Source: Rhodospirillaceae bacterium
GTDB taxonomy: Bacteria; Pseudomonadota; Alphaproteobacteria; Rhodospirillales; Casp-alpha2
Direction: 5' to 3'
NCBI GenBank assembly: GCA_016845145.1
Contig: JAERTE010000117.1
Location: 62,001 to 126,000 of the forward strand
Length of the DNA stretch: 64,000 nucleotides
Below the pieces are notes generated by a model. The model searched no databases and had not been told where the DNA came from. It saw nothing but the letters and a program-made list of their open reading frames with translations. The number at the start of each line of letters is the position of its first letter. Position 1 is the first letter of the stretch. Below, piece after piece: positions 45,799-53,541 of the stretch. The translations under genes and the position numbers were made by a program.

Positions 45799-46638
45799 TC
45801 AATTGCTCTTGGCCGCGACGTCGTAAGCCTTGACGTCCAGCGACGGTCCCTTGGCGACCTTGATCACCGGCAATGCGGCTTCCGCCTTCTTTGCCGCCAG
45901 CCACTTGTCGTAGTCGGCCTGCGGCACGGCAACGACGCGGTTAAACATCTGCGCGTGCGCGGTGCCGCAGTATTCAACACAGACCACCTGGGAAACACGG
46001 GGCTCCTTGGCGACAAACCAAAGGTACGTAATGCGGCCCGGCATCATGTCTTCCTTGAGGCGGTAGTCCGTCAGGCCGAAGGAATGGATAACGTCAGTCG
46101 CCGACATGCGCAGCACGATGGGTTGCCCCACCGGCACCACCATGTCGCCCTCCATGACTTGGTCGGAGAACAGGTCGGCATCCTCATCGCGGTCTGTCGA
46201 TGAAATCTCGACGCCGTTCGGGTACTCATAACCGAATGCCCATTGGGACCCCGTCACCTTGATCTCCATGGCATCCTCCGGAACCGTGCGCTGGATGTTC
46301 CAAAGACTCCACCCCTTGGCCGAAAGCAGGAAGTCATCGGCCAGGAACAAGGCGGACGGCACCAGGGACCAGGCCAGGATGCCACCCAACGACAAGCGTT
46401 TCAGTTGTCCCACATCGTCGGGGCTCTTGGCGCGGTAACGCCACAGGAAGTAAATGCCGATGACTCCGAACACGATTCCGATGATCCAAAGATCGACAAG
46501 AACCAGAGTCCAGGTGTGGTTCCAGGCGTCCGTGGGATTGGGGCCCTGACCTTCGTGGCCGGCCCAGGCCGGCGCCGCAAGCAGCGCGCCAGTCATGCCG
46601 GCGACGAGACCGAATACTTTGTTAGGCGACATTCGCAT
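45799..46638 (-). CDS. Heme-copper oxidoreductase subunit II (CuA)
   Basis: A 279-aa protein with a signal peptide (about 1-26, ending AWAG), two transmembrane helices (about 43-65 and 82-102), and a periplasmic cupredoxin domain. The CuA ligands are complete: H185 in DVIHSFGL, then C220, E222, C224, H228 and M231 in CVEYCGTAHAQM. The usual aromatic electron-entry stretch is SQWAFGYEYP. It receives electrons from cytochrome c. The start overlaps the SCO-like gene end by 17 nt; a second Met three codons on is an alternative. Confidence 0.9.
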   Translation of the reverse strand: MRMSPNKVFGLVAGMTGALLAAPAWAGHEGQGPNPTDAWNHTWTLVLVDLWIIGIVFGVIGIYFLWRYRAKSPDDVGQLKRLSLGGILAWSLVPSALFLADDFLLSAKGWSLWNIQRTVPEDAMEIKVTGSQWAFGYEYPNGVEISSTDRDEDADLFSDQVMEGDMVVPVGQPIVLRMSATDVIHSFGLTDYRLKEDMMPGRITYLWFVAKEPRVSQVVCVEYCGTAHAQMFNRVVAVPQADYDKWLAAKKAEAALPVIKVAKGPSLDVKAYDVAAKSN

Positions 46639-47470
46639 GGTTTATCTCCCCCATTGCTTTTCGCTTCTTGGATTTGAAAATAAGGATGGATGAAATCAGG
46701 ATGGTGAGCCCCAGCCCCAAGGCTCCGAAACCGACGAAGATCGGAATACTGAGCGTGTATTTCCCCTCTTCGTAGTTGTAGCTGTAGCAAAGGCTGACGG
46801 CGAAATTGATGATCTCCTGCGGGCGAAACTGGCCCTGTTTGGCATCCAGAACCGCCAGTTCCACATCGCCGCCGTCGACCTCGGGCGGATAGAGGATGCG
46901 GATCAAACGGCCCTCCGGCGACAAGAACAGAAACGCGCCCGGATGCAGGAACAATTTGTCCTGTGGCGACCAGAAAAACTTGAACCCGATGCGCGCCGTC
47001 TCTGCCTTCAGGTCGGCTTCGGATTTAAACGTGGCAAAACGCCATTGGTCCTTATAAGCATCGGGCACGTTCAGTTTGGCGGCAAAAGGTTCGGCGGTTT
47101 CCAAGTTATCGTTGGTGTCGAACGACAGCGTCAAAATACGAAAATCCTCGCCCGGCGTTACCCGCCGCACATCGTCCAGCAAATTGGCCAGCTCGTTGTT
47201 GATGACCGAGCAACTGCCGTCACAGGTGTAATAGGCGAGCACCAGAATCAGAGGCTTGCCGAGCATGTCTGACAGCGGAAACTCCTGTCCGTCAGCTCCG
47301 ATCAGACGCGTCTCGCCTTTCAGCTTGGCGCCGAGATATTTTTTTTCGTCAATCTGCATGATCTCTGGGTCGAGATCGGATATCGGCGGCTTGTAATACT
47401 GTGCCAGTGCGGTCTGCGCCCAAAAAGCGCAGACCGCAATCACCCCACATCTGAACAAGAAAGCCCGCAA
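46622..47470 (-). CDS. SCO/SenC-like protein with C-terminal membrane anchor
   Basis: About 282 aa from TTG 47470 (GGAGA eight bases upstream, giving a good signal peptide ending ALA); the track's start (47533) lies within the subunit III coding end. Thioredoxin-fold domain with CxxxC as LAYYTCDGSCSVINNELANLL, then FRILTLSFDTNDNLE and a distal His in DKLFLHPGAFLFLSP. A C-terminal transmembrane helix (IPIFVGFGALGLGLTILISS) is unusual for Sco proteins. It probably loads copper into the CuA site of the adjacent subunit II. The presence of a senC-type gene inside the operon is a feature of norSY-senC-orf1 clusters (recalled, not checked). Confidence 0.83.
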   Translation of the reverse strand: MRAFLFRCGVIAVCAFWAQTALAQYYKPPISDLDPEIMQIDEKKYLGAKLKGETRLIGADGQEFPLSDMLGKPLILVLAYYTCDGSCSVINNELANLLDDVRRVTPGEDFRILTLSFDTNDNLETAEPFAAKLNVPDAYKDQWRFATFKSEADLKAETARIGFKFFWSPQDKLFLHPGAFLFLSPEGRLIRILYPPEVDGGDVELAVLDAKQGQFRPQEIINFAVSLCYSYNYEEGKYTLSIPIFVGFGALGLGLTILISSILIFKSKKRKAMGEINHANVA

Positions 47471-47486
47471 GATCCTGTTCTCCGGG

Positions 47487-48260
47487 CTACCAGAGGTAAA
47501 CCTGAGAGGCGACGAAGAACCAGATGACGTCAACGAAGTGCCAGTAAATCCCGGCTCCCTTGACGAACATGTGGCTGATCGGCCCCCGTATCACCGCATA
47601 GAGCATGATCACGAAGCTCAACACGCCGATCAAAACGTGAGCGGCGTGAAAACCGGTCAATCCGTAGAAAGCACTGGAGAATGAGTTGGTGCCCGGCGAG
47701 AACCCTTCTTGCATCAAATGCGAATATTCGTAGGCCGTGCAGCCGAAGAACGCCAAACCGAGCACAATGGTGACCATCAGCCAGGTCTTGAAGCCCGCAC
47801 TGTCGCCTTCCTCATATTTCATCTCACCCAAATGATAGGTGGCCGACGACGCCACCAGGATGACCGTCATGATCGCCGGCAACGCAAGGCTGATATCCGG
47901 CGTGCCTTGCGGCGGCCATTCACCGCCCGCGGCGCCAACGGAGATGCGCATGGTCCAGTAGCTGGCAAACAGCGACAGGAAGATCAGGATTTCAGAGACG
48001 ATGAAGATGCCGATGCCGAGATCGGAAACGTTCTCGATCGCCATCTTCTGCGTCGCACCCTCGTAAATCCACTTGGTAATGCCAAGCAGCACCAGGGGCG
48101 TGCCCAGGCCGGCGAAGACAATCGCCATCAGCATCGATTCGTAAACGAAGTAGGATGCGAAGGCCATCGGCACCAGCAACGTGATGCCGACGGAAATGAC
48201 GATCGGCGCCCAACTGACTTCCCAATGATGTTCGTGAACGGCTTCGGTATCGCTGCTCAT
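47487..48260 (-). CDS. Heme-copper oxidoreductase subunit III
   Basis: A 257-aa protein with seven hydrophobic helices and the subunit III pattern (GIFIVSEILIFLSLFASYWTMR, TGFHAAHVLIGVLSFVIM, IYWHFVDVIWFFVASQVYLW). The N-terminus is short and His-rich (HEHHWEVSW). It is the first gene of the minus-strand operon: RBS GGGGGAGAG seven bases before ATG 48260, and a palindromic box 76 nt further upstream. The following SCO-like gene starts 17 nt after its stop (or overlaps it with the early start). No haem-A synthase or CtaG gene is found nearby, unlike many aa3 oxidase loci. Confidence 0.9.
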   Translation of the reverse strand: MSSDTEAVHEHHWEVSWAPIVISVGITLLVPMAFASYFVYESMLMAIVFAGLGTPLVLLGITKWIYEGATQKMAIENVSDLGIGIFIVSEILIFLSLFASYWTMRISVGAAGGEWPPQGTPDISLALPAIMTVILVASSATYHLGEMKYEEGDSAGFKTWLMVTIVLGLAFFGCTAYEYSHLMQEGFSPGTNSFSSAFYGLTGFHAAHVLIGVLSFVIMLYAVIRGPISHMFVKGAGIYWHFVDVIWFFVASQVYLW

Positions 48261-48336
48261 GGGTATGCTCTCCCCCCTCTATCTGCCCGCGTTTCGGCGA
48301 TTTCACGCATGACCCATCCGGCCACGCGTTGATCAC

Positions 48337-48350
48337 TTAACAAATGTTAG
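48337..48350. promoter_or_regulatory. FNR/NNR-like palindromic box upstream of the heme-copper operon
   Basis: TTAACAAATGTTAG has the same architecture as the nosZ upstream box TTGACCAATGTTAA, with 11 of 14 bases identical and the same 5-4-5 spacing. It stands 76 nt upstream of the subunit III start. The surrounding 48261-48472 is AT-rich and non-coding. A shared regulator of NO/N2O respiration is the natural reading, but it is inferred. Confidence 0.42.
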
Positions 48351-48472
48351 GTCGACAATACCCACATAAATATTGCGGTTTCAATATATACCTACAAAAA
48401 TTATGGCTATTAGAGTGATTTTAATGTGCGGGTGAAGCTTCGTGGTTGAGGAGATTAGCGTGTTTTGTTCGT

Positions 48473-49300
48473 TTAGTTGGTTTCGCGAAAATGTTTTAAA
48501 ACGAAAATTGCCATGAAGAAAAGGAATACAGAGATACCCAATACAATCGCATATTCAAGCCACCGGGCGTACTCCAAGGGATGATTCTCCGGCGTAGATT
48601 TTTTCATTGCCAACAAACGCTGGCCAAATTCATCATACCAAAAAACGCCGCAAGATCGTCCAAACTTATCCCCAACCAGTCCGTACTCACCGTCAACTCG
48701 AAACGCCACTTTTGTTTTCGGGGGGGTGAAAACGTTCTCAACCTGCGGTCTCAAACTTGACGTGATTGGCATTCCCTTCAAACCAACGAAAAGGCATTTA
48801 TCGAACAAGGGGACATATCTCGTGACGATATTTGATGCCGATTGAGTTCCTCCCACTTTCTCGTTGCACTCAATATCGGTATGTGTCCGCACGAGCGCCT
48901 TACCTCTCGCATGAGGAGCCCGGCTGCCATTTGGCTGTCTATCCGGAATGTTGACCAATATTGGGTTGATCGCGTTTTGGTTTGCGCAGAAGGACGGATC
49001 GCCGTGGATTAGAGTAGTTTGAAAATCCAACCCTTTTACTTTGTCGTACCATATCCCTTTCCCAGGTTGCATCAGCCCCCCGGCGGCTTCAGTGCGTGTT
49101 TCAATTGTTATGGAATGATCCACTCCTATGAAATCTAACGACACCCCTTTGGAACCGGCATAGAATCTCGCTTCGCTCATATACCCGCCTGCAACCGCAA
49201 TTAGGCTGCCTGCCGCCAGGCAAAGCACAGCGATGGAGATTGTACTCACCCGGGATTTGGGCAATTTAATTTTTAGCTTTATCCTTATTGGCTTTTTCAT
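48473..49300 (-). CDS. Two-TM periplasmic protein of unknown function, SSS partner
   Basis: A 275-aa protein I do not recognise. An N-terminal basic segment is followed by a TM helix (about 20-40, ISIAVLCLAAGSLIAVAGGY) and a large extracytoplasmic domain with four cysteines. A second TM helix (about 248-268) ends the protein with a short cytoplasmic tail KHFRETN. It begins 12 nt downstream of the SSS transporter stop, so it is very likely in an operon with it and could be a dedicated periplasmic partner. The DNA is visibly AT-richer than the flanking genes, suggesting acquisition by transfer. Confidence 0.7.
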   Translation of the reverse strand: MKKPIRIKLKIKLPKSRVSTISIAVLCLAAGSLIAVAGGYMSEARFYAGSKGVSLDFIGVDHSITIETRTEAAGGLMQPGKGIWYDKVKGLDFQTTLIHGDPSFCANQNAINPILVNIPDRQPNGSRAPHARGKALVRTHTDIECNEKVGGTQSASNIVTRYVPLFDKCLFVGLKGMPITSSLRPQVENVFTPPKTKVAFRVDGEYGLVGDKFGRSCGVFWYDEFGQRLLAMKKSTPENHPLEYARWLEYAIVLGISVFLFFMAIFVLKHFRETN

Positions 49301-49312
49301 TTTCCACCGACC

Positions 49313-51097
49313 TCACGCGCTTTTAAGTTTGAAGCGCTTTAGCTTGATGTAGAAAACACCGACGAGAATCGCGAGCGTGTGAATAATCGCTTCCAACATC
49401 AGAACGGAGCCCGCCCCGGACCCAGATCCTCGTTCAAAACAGAAACCAAAACCACACCAACCGTATATCGTCGCAGCGGTTGTAAATCCTTTGCCAAAAA
49501 TTATCGATGTCAGGAAGACGACTACGAAGGTTTTGTCATCTCCCTTGAAAGCCCAAGGAAAAAACACGCGGCATATGAACATGACAATAAAAAACACTGC
49601 AAGTGACCCGCAAACCAAAATACCAACTATTGACGCGATAACGTTTAGCTCCGAAAAACCACGCCACGCATATAGTCCAAGCACTGCCACGAGTGCCGTG
49701 AGAAACGCAATCAAGACGATGCGCCGTAGATCATCAACCTTATATTGGCGATGATTTGTTTTGGCGTTTTGGCCCCAGTCGCGGGTCATTTGAGCGATCG
49801 ACATCAACGTCGTATCAAGGGTCGTCATGGTCAACGTACTGATAAAAAGCAGCAAAGCTATAACGGTGAAAGTTCCCGTATTTACGGTACCGAGCAAAGG
49901 AGCGAAACCATCATTGGCACTGGGCGCAGTCAAATATCCCAAGGCTGTTGAAAAAATCAGATACGGTGCGTCCATGATGAAAGCCGGATCAAAATCGATC
50001 TCGGAAGTCTTCTCGAACCCGAAAACACCGAGATATCCGGTTAGCAGATCAGCAAAAAAGAACCCCAAAGCAACGAGGACGATCACGCCCCCTAGAGTTC
50101 TAAATCCTTTTCCCTCGCGTTCATTTTCTTTCTCAGGAGAGAAATAGCGCCATCGTATCAATCGGTTCCACACATCTGGACCAGAGGCGAACCAGCACCC
50201 CATGACGAAAAACGCTCCTAGGCCTCCAAATACGTTGACCTGCAATGCACTTGCGCTCGTTGCTTGTCGCTTTTTCTCAGTCGCCGCCCACGCCAACCAG
50301 TCTTCCGTCACGAAGTTGCTGTAAATACGCGTGAACTCGACCCAAAGATCAAAATTTGGCGCAAAAACAGCAGCCAACTTCAAGATCACGAACAACGATA
50401 CGGCAAACAGAATTATAAATTGCAGATAGTCAGTCCGGAGCGTTTGTGAATAACCACCGGCGTAGACATACAAAAAGGAAACAACGAACCATAAAGTGGC
50501 GATGAGCCAGGGGCTGCTGAATCGGCTTCCAAGAAGATGCTCTGTCCACAACAAAGCAAAGGCCATTTCGATGAATAGCAGACCGCAAATTGCGACCATG
50601 AAAGCGATGTATATAAAATGCGTCGCACGGGGGCCATAATTAGATCCGACAAACGAAACGACGGTTTTCCCGGTTTCTTGAATTTTCTCGGCCGAGTCCG
50701 AGAAATATTTTTCCACTTCTTTCGAACTCAAAAACAGATACAGCAGTATAGGAAATACGAACACGCCGCCAATGATCCATGCAACGAACGGAGCGCTCCC
50801 CGCCATGAATAGTGCGCCCAACGTAGCCATAACGACAGACCCCGTCGTCAAAACCGAGCCAAGAGTACTGGTTACAGCATGGGGAAACGACAATCCGCCA
50901 AAGCAATAGACCTCCTCCTCACCTCCCGGCAGAAAGGCCGGAGTCGCCTTGAGTGCTCTGTAGGCTGGCACCACCGCATAAAAGAAAATGATCGTCGGCA
51001 ACCCGATCAGGAGCACAATCATGCCAACCGATGAAGGCAGATGAAAAAGAAAGAAAAGACAGAGCAGTGCAATGCAAAACAACGATGCAAATTTCAC
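49313..51097 (-). CDS. Sodium:solute symporter (SSS) family protein
   Basis: A 594-aa membrane protein with about 14 hydrophobic segments. It shows the SSS (SLC5) layout: GGLSFPHAVTSTLGSVLTTGSVVMATLGALF near the N-terminus, GGYSQTLRTDYLQFIILF around residue 215, and later STLTMTTLDTTLMSIAQMTRDW, which resembles the conserved Na2-site region. It would take up a solute with Na+. The substrate is not predictable. The large loop 262-330 is Lys/Glu-rich. It is paired with the two-TM protein above. Composition is AT-rich relative to neighbours, with low identity to the local style of genes. Confidence 0.83.
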   Translation of the reverse strand: MKFASLFCIALLCLFFLFHLPSSVGMIVLLIGLPTIIFFYAVVPAYRALKATPAFLPGGEEEVYCFGGLSFPHAVTSTLGSVLTTGSVVMATLGALFMAGSAPFVAWIIGGVFVFPILLYLFLSSKEVEKYFSDSAEKIQETGKTVVSFVGSNYGPRATHFIYIAFMVAICGLLFIEMAFALLWTEHLLGSRFSSPWLIATLWFVVSFLYVYAGGYSQTLRTDYLQFIILFAVSLFVILKLAAVFAPNFDLWVEFTRIYSNFVTEDWLAWAATEKKRQATSASALQVNVFGGLGAFFVMGCWFASGPDVWNRLIRWRYFSPEKENEREGKGFRTLGGVIVLVALGFFFADLLTGYLGVFGFEKTSEIDFDPAFIMDAPYLIFSTALGYLTAPSANDGFAPLLGTVNTGTFTVIALLLFISTLTMTTLDTTLMSIAQMTRDWGQNAKTNHRQYKVDDLRRIVLIAFLTALVAVLGLYAWRGFSELNVIASIVGILVCGSLAVFFIVMFICRVFFPWAFKGDDKTFVVVFLTSIIFGKGFTTAATIYGWCGFGFCFERGSGSGAGSVLMLEAIIHTLAILVGVFYIKLKRFKLKSA

Positions 51098-51644
51098 AAG
51101 AATTTCCTCCTTGCCGACATTGAGCCAACGATCATATCTCGAACCGGATCACCCCAACCTTGGCCAATAAACAGGAACCTCAAGTGCACTTCCGCCCGAA
51201 ATCAATTCCGCTTTGATTGCGCCGCAGTGAGGATTGCACTTTAAAAATGCATTATTCTTTTGATATTGCAACCCGCTCTGTAATTGGCGGGGCTGGTCCT
51301 CTTCCTTGGAATGTGATTGGCACCCGTACCATCAGTAGGCTGTTGGCTACGAACTTTCGACACCTGGCGGCACCTGAAGTAGGAAAATATTGACTTTTAA
51401 GAATTATTTACTATTTTGTGGATGCGGCATGGCCTGACGCTCATGCGGGCACGCTATTTGATATTCGAATAGGACATGAAGGGCACCGACAACTCATCGT
51501 TGGGGCAATTCAAAATTCAGCTGATCATCTCATTACCGAGAAAATTGGGTTCGGTCCCCAGATTTTTTTATGTTTCTATTAAAATCAATGGGTTCTGACC
51601 CGGAAAAAACGGATGCGAAACGATTTTTCCGAGGCATTCGGCGC
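51098..51644. other. Non-coding gap between SSS gene and ExbB-like operon
   Basis: About 547 nt with no supportable gene. It is AT-rich and contains stop codons in all frames except the 51570 ORF, which is a shadow of the minus-strand gene. Near its right end there are two short GGGTTC-(N)-ACC/CCC elements (see the repeat). It holds the upstream region of the minus-strand SSS gene; I could not assign a promoter with confidence. Confidence 0.6.
51541..51610. repeat. Pair of short near-palindromic elements
   Basis: AAAATTGGGTTCGGTCCCCAGATTTTTT and AAAATCAATGGGTTCTGACCCGGAAAAAA lie 12 nt apart and share a GGGTTC...CCC core with A/T-rich flanks. Such GGGTTCTGACCC-type sequences are often left near small transposase-type elements, but no transposase gene is here, so this is only a possible remnant. 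Confidence 0.3.
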
Positions 51645-52166
51645 TTACACCTCCTGCTTACGCGGATTGAAGATTCGCGGCGGAAGTTTTGGTTTTTTCA
51701 GCGGTTGCAGCGGTGGCGGGATGATCTGGATGTTGAGGTCGCCCATGGGGTCGCCCTCGGGGCGGCGCTCGAACGGGTTTTTGATGATCAGCCGCGAATT
51801 GCGCGCGATGGCGTTATCGACGTCCTCTTCCAGGCGCTCGGCCAGCTTCAGGTTCCACGGGAACTCGTAGTAGCGGGGCTCCAACGCGCCATCCAATCGC
51901 AGCCACATATAGATGGCCTCGCCTTCCTTCAGGCTGACGGCGAGAATTTCCGCCTCCTCCACGTTGCTTTGAAACCACTCGAAGCTTTTCGGTTTCGGCT
52001 TGGACAGAAACTCCACGAACTGCACGTAGGAAATCGGAATGGCCAGCGCGGCAACAAATAGCGCAGCGAACCTGACGCGGGTTTGCCGGGGCGCCCAGAT
52101 GGCGAGACTGGCCAGCACGGCCGTCACGGCGGTCGCGGCGATAAAGACGTAGATCAGGGTATCCAT
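51645..52166 (-). CDS. Membrane protein, third gene of the ExbB/ExbD-like module
   Basis: A 173-aa protein with two N-terminal hydrophobic segments (about 4-24 and 34-50) and a soluble C-terminal domain rich in aromatic residues (FEWFQSNVEEAEILAVSLKEGEAIYMWLRL, RYYEFPWNLKLAERLEEDVDNA), ending in a Pro-rich tail (IQIIPPPLQPLKKPKLPPR). I do not recognise the family. It starts 17 nt after the ExbD-like stop, so it belongs to the same three-gene operon and may act as the effector or anchor energised by the channel (inference). Tail and charge suggest protein binding. Confidence 0.72.
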   Translation of the reverse strand: MDTLIYVFIAATAVTAVLASLAIWAPRQTRVRFAALFVAALAIPISYVQFVEFLSKPKPKSFEWFQSNVEEAEILAVSLKEGEAIYMWLRLDGALEPRYYEFPWNLKLAERLEEDVDNAIARNSRLIIKNPFERRPEGDPMGDLNIQIIPPPLQPLKKPKLPPRIFNPRKQEV

Positions 52167-52183
52167 CTCTCGAAGCTCCTAAG

Positions 52184-52786
52184 CTACCGGCGAAGGCCGG
52201 TGATCAGCGGGTAGCGCAACGTCGATACACTCCCCGGCACGAGGTCTGCGTTGGAATTGAGGCGGAAACGAAACGCCGTCTCCTCCTGGTTTTTGCGCAC
52301 CAACTCGATGGTCGTCTGCAATATCTGGCGCGTATCGAGCCCGGGTTGTTTGACACTGACCACCACCTTGACCGGGATCGTTTGGCCCTTTTTCAGGTTG
52401 CCGTACATGTGCACGTTGGCCACATACTCACCGGGTGGGATGCCGCGGGAGTATGAGACCTCGTAGTTCTCGTCCGTCGCGTCGCCTTCCGATCCCAGGT
52501 CGTCGCGCAGCAAATTGAACACTTTCGCGCCCTGGTTCCAAAACCCCACGGGCGCTTCACGCGGCGCCTTGACCCAGAGATCCACGTCATAGGGCATCTC
52601 GGACGGCCAGTGCATTTCGACGATGATGTTGCCGGGCGCTTTATGATCTTCGGTTTCTTTTTTCTTCGGGCTGATGTGTGGCAACAGCATGATGACCATG
52701 GCGACGAACCCAATGAGTGCGAGCAAGATCACGTCACGAAAGACGGTTCCGGTGCTGTCGTCGTCGAGATAATCAAGTTCTTCCAT
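52184..52786 (-). CDS. ExbD/TolR-like protein with unusual periplasmic domain
   Basis: A 200-aa protein with one TM helix (about 18-37). An Asp sits at the helix start, in VFRDVILLALIGF, exactly where ExbD, TolR and MotB place their proton-translocating Asp. The extracytoplasmic part is not a TolR fold. It looks like a beta-sandwich: PYDVDLWVKAP, LLRDDLGSEGDATDENYEVSYSRGIPPGEYVANVHMYG, PVKVVVSVKQPG, resembling DUF2135/YfaP-type domains with their D-x-D-L-x-V and acidic loop. It overlaps the ExbB-like gene by 14 nt. A channel-driven ligand binder is possible. Confidence 0.75.
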   Translation of the reverse strand: MEELDYLDDDSTGTVFRDVILLALIGFVAMVIMLLPHISPKKKETEDHKAPGNIIVEMHWPSEMPYDVDLWVKAPREAPVGFWNQGAKVFNLLRDDLGSEGDATDENYEVSYSRGIPPGEYVANVHMYGNLKKGQTIPVKVVVSVKQPGLDTRQILQTTIELVRKNQEETAFRFRLNSNADLVPGSVSTLRYPLITGLRR

Positions 52787-53393
52787 GAACTTGCCCGCGC
52801 TCGAGTGTCGCCGTCAAAAGGTCCACGGTGCCGGTGGCGAGCAACCGGTGATTGACGATCAGCCAGACGTACAGCACCGCGCCCACCAAGGTCGTGTTCA
52901 GCGCCACCGACATGCCGGAAATCAGGTTGGAGATGATCGCCCCCACCCGCTCCGCATCGCTGGCGGCCTCGGCGTCGACGCCGGAAAGCGCGATAATGAA
53001 GCCAATCACGGTGCCGATCAGCCCTAAGAACACCAGCGAATTGGCGACCTGCCGCACACCGGCGATCCGGTTGGTCAAGCGCAGGCGGAGCACGCCGGCG
53101 GTGACGTCGTTCTTGCCCTCGCCGGCCGGCAGGCTCTCCAAATACCGAGCCGCATGGGAGTCGGCTGCAGGTTGGCCGTCGTCGAGGTCGTTCAGCTCGT
53201 TACTGGTTAGCCAAACGGCCCGCGCGCAGTTGACGAAGCCATAAACGAACAACGCGGCGATGGCGCCGCTCAGTTCCACCAGATCGGCCTTGATAATCGG
53301 ATCGAGCCAGCCCTGCAGAAAACCGGCGGCCAGAAACGAGGCAGCGACCAGGTTGAGTAGCCCAAAACGCACGAGCAAAAGATAACGATACAC
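52773..53393 (-). CDS. MotA/TolQ/ExbB family proton channel protein
   Basis: A 206-aa protein from GTG 53393, which has GGGAGG eight bases upstream; the track's 53447 is too early. It has two TM helices near the N-terminus (about 7-25 and 40-58) and the conserved TolQ/ExbB helices in the C-terminal half: LVFLGLIGTVIGFIIALSGV and IISNLISGMSVALNTTLVGAVLYVWLIVN. This GLIGTVxGF...GMSxALxTTLxG signature is the family core. It pairs with the ExbD-like protein to form an ion-driven stator. No TonB, Tol or Pal gene is nearby. Confidence 0.84.
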   Translation of the reverse strand: MYRYLLLVRFGLLNLVAASFLAAGFLQGWLDPIIKADLVELSGAIAALFVYGFVNCARAVWLTSNELNDLDDGQPAADSHAARYLESLPAGEGKNDVTAGVLRLRLTNRIAGVRQVANSLVFLGLIGTVIGFIIALSGVDAEAASDAERVGAIISNLISGMSVALNTTLVGAVLYVWLIVNHRLLATGTVDLLTATLERGQVHGRT

Positions 53394-53541
53394 GGTGGTT
53401 GCCTCCCACAAACACAATGCCGGTGAATGCCCGGTAAATGACAGCAACGATTTTAGACCGATTCTGAACAGTTAGGGAATTACCGATGGCCATTGCTGGC
53501 GGCAATGTTACTTTGGCCCGGGTAATTCTGGGGAGCAAATC

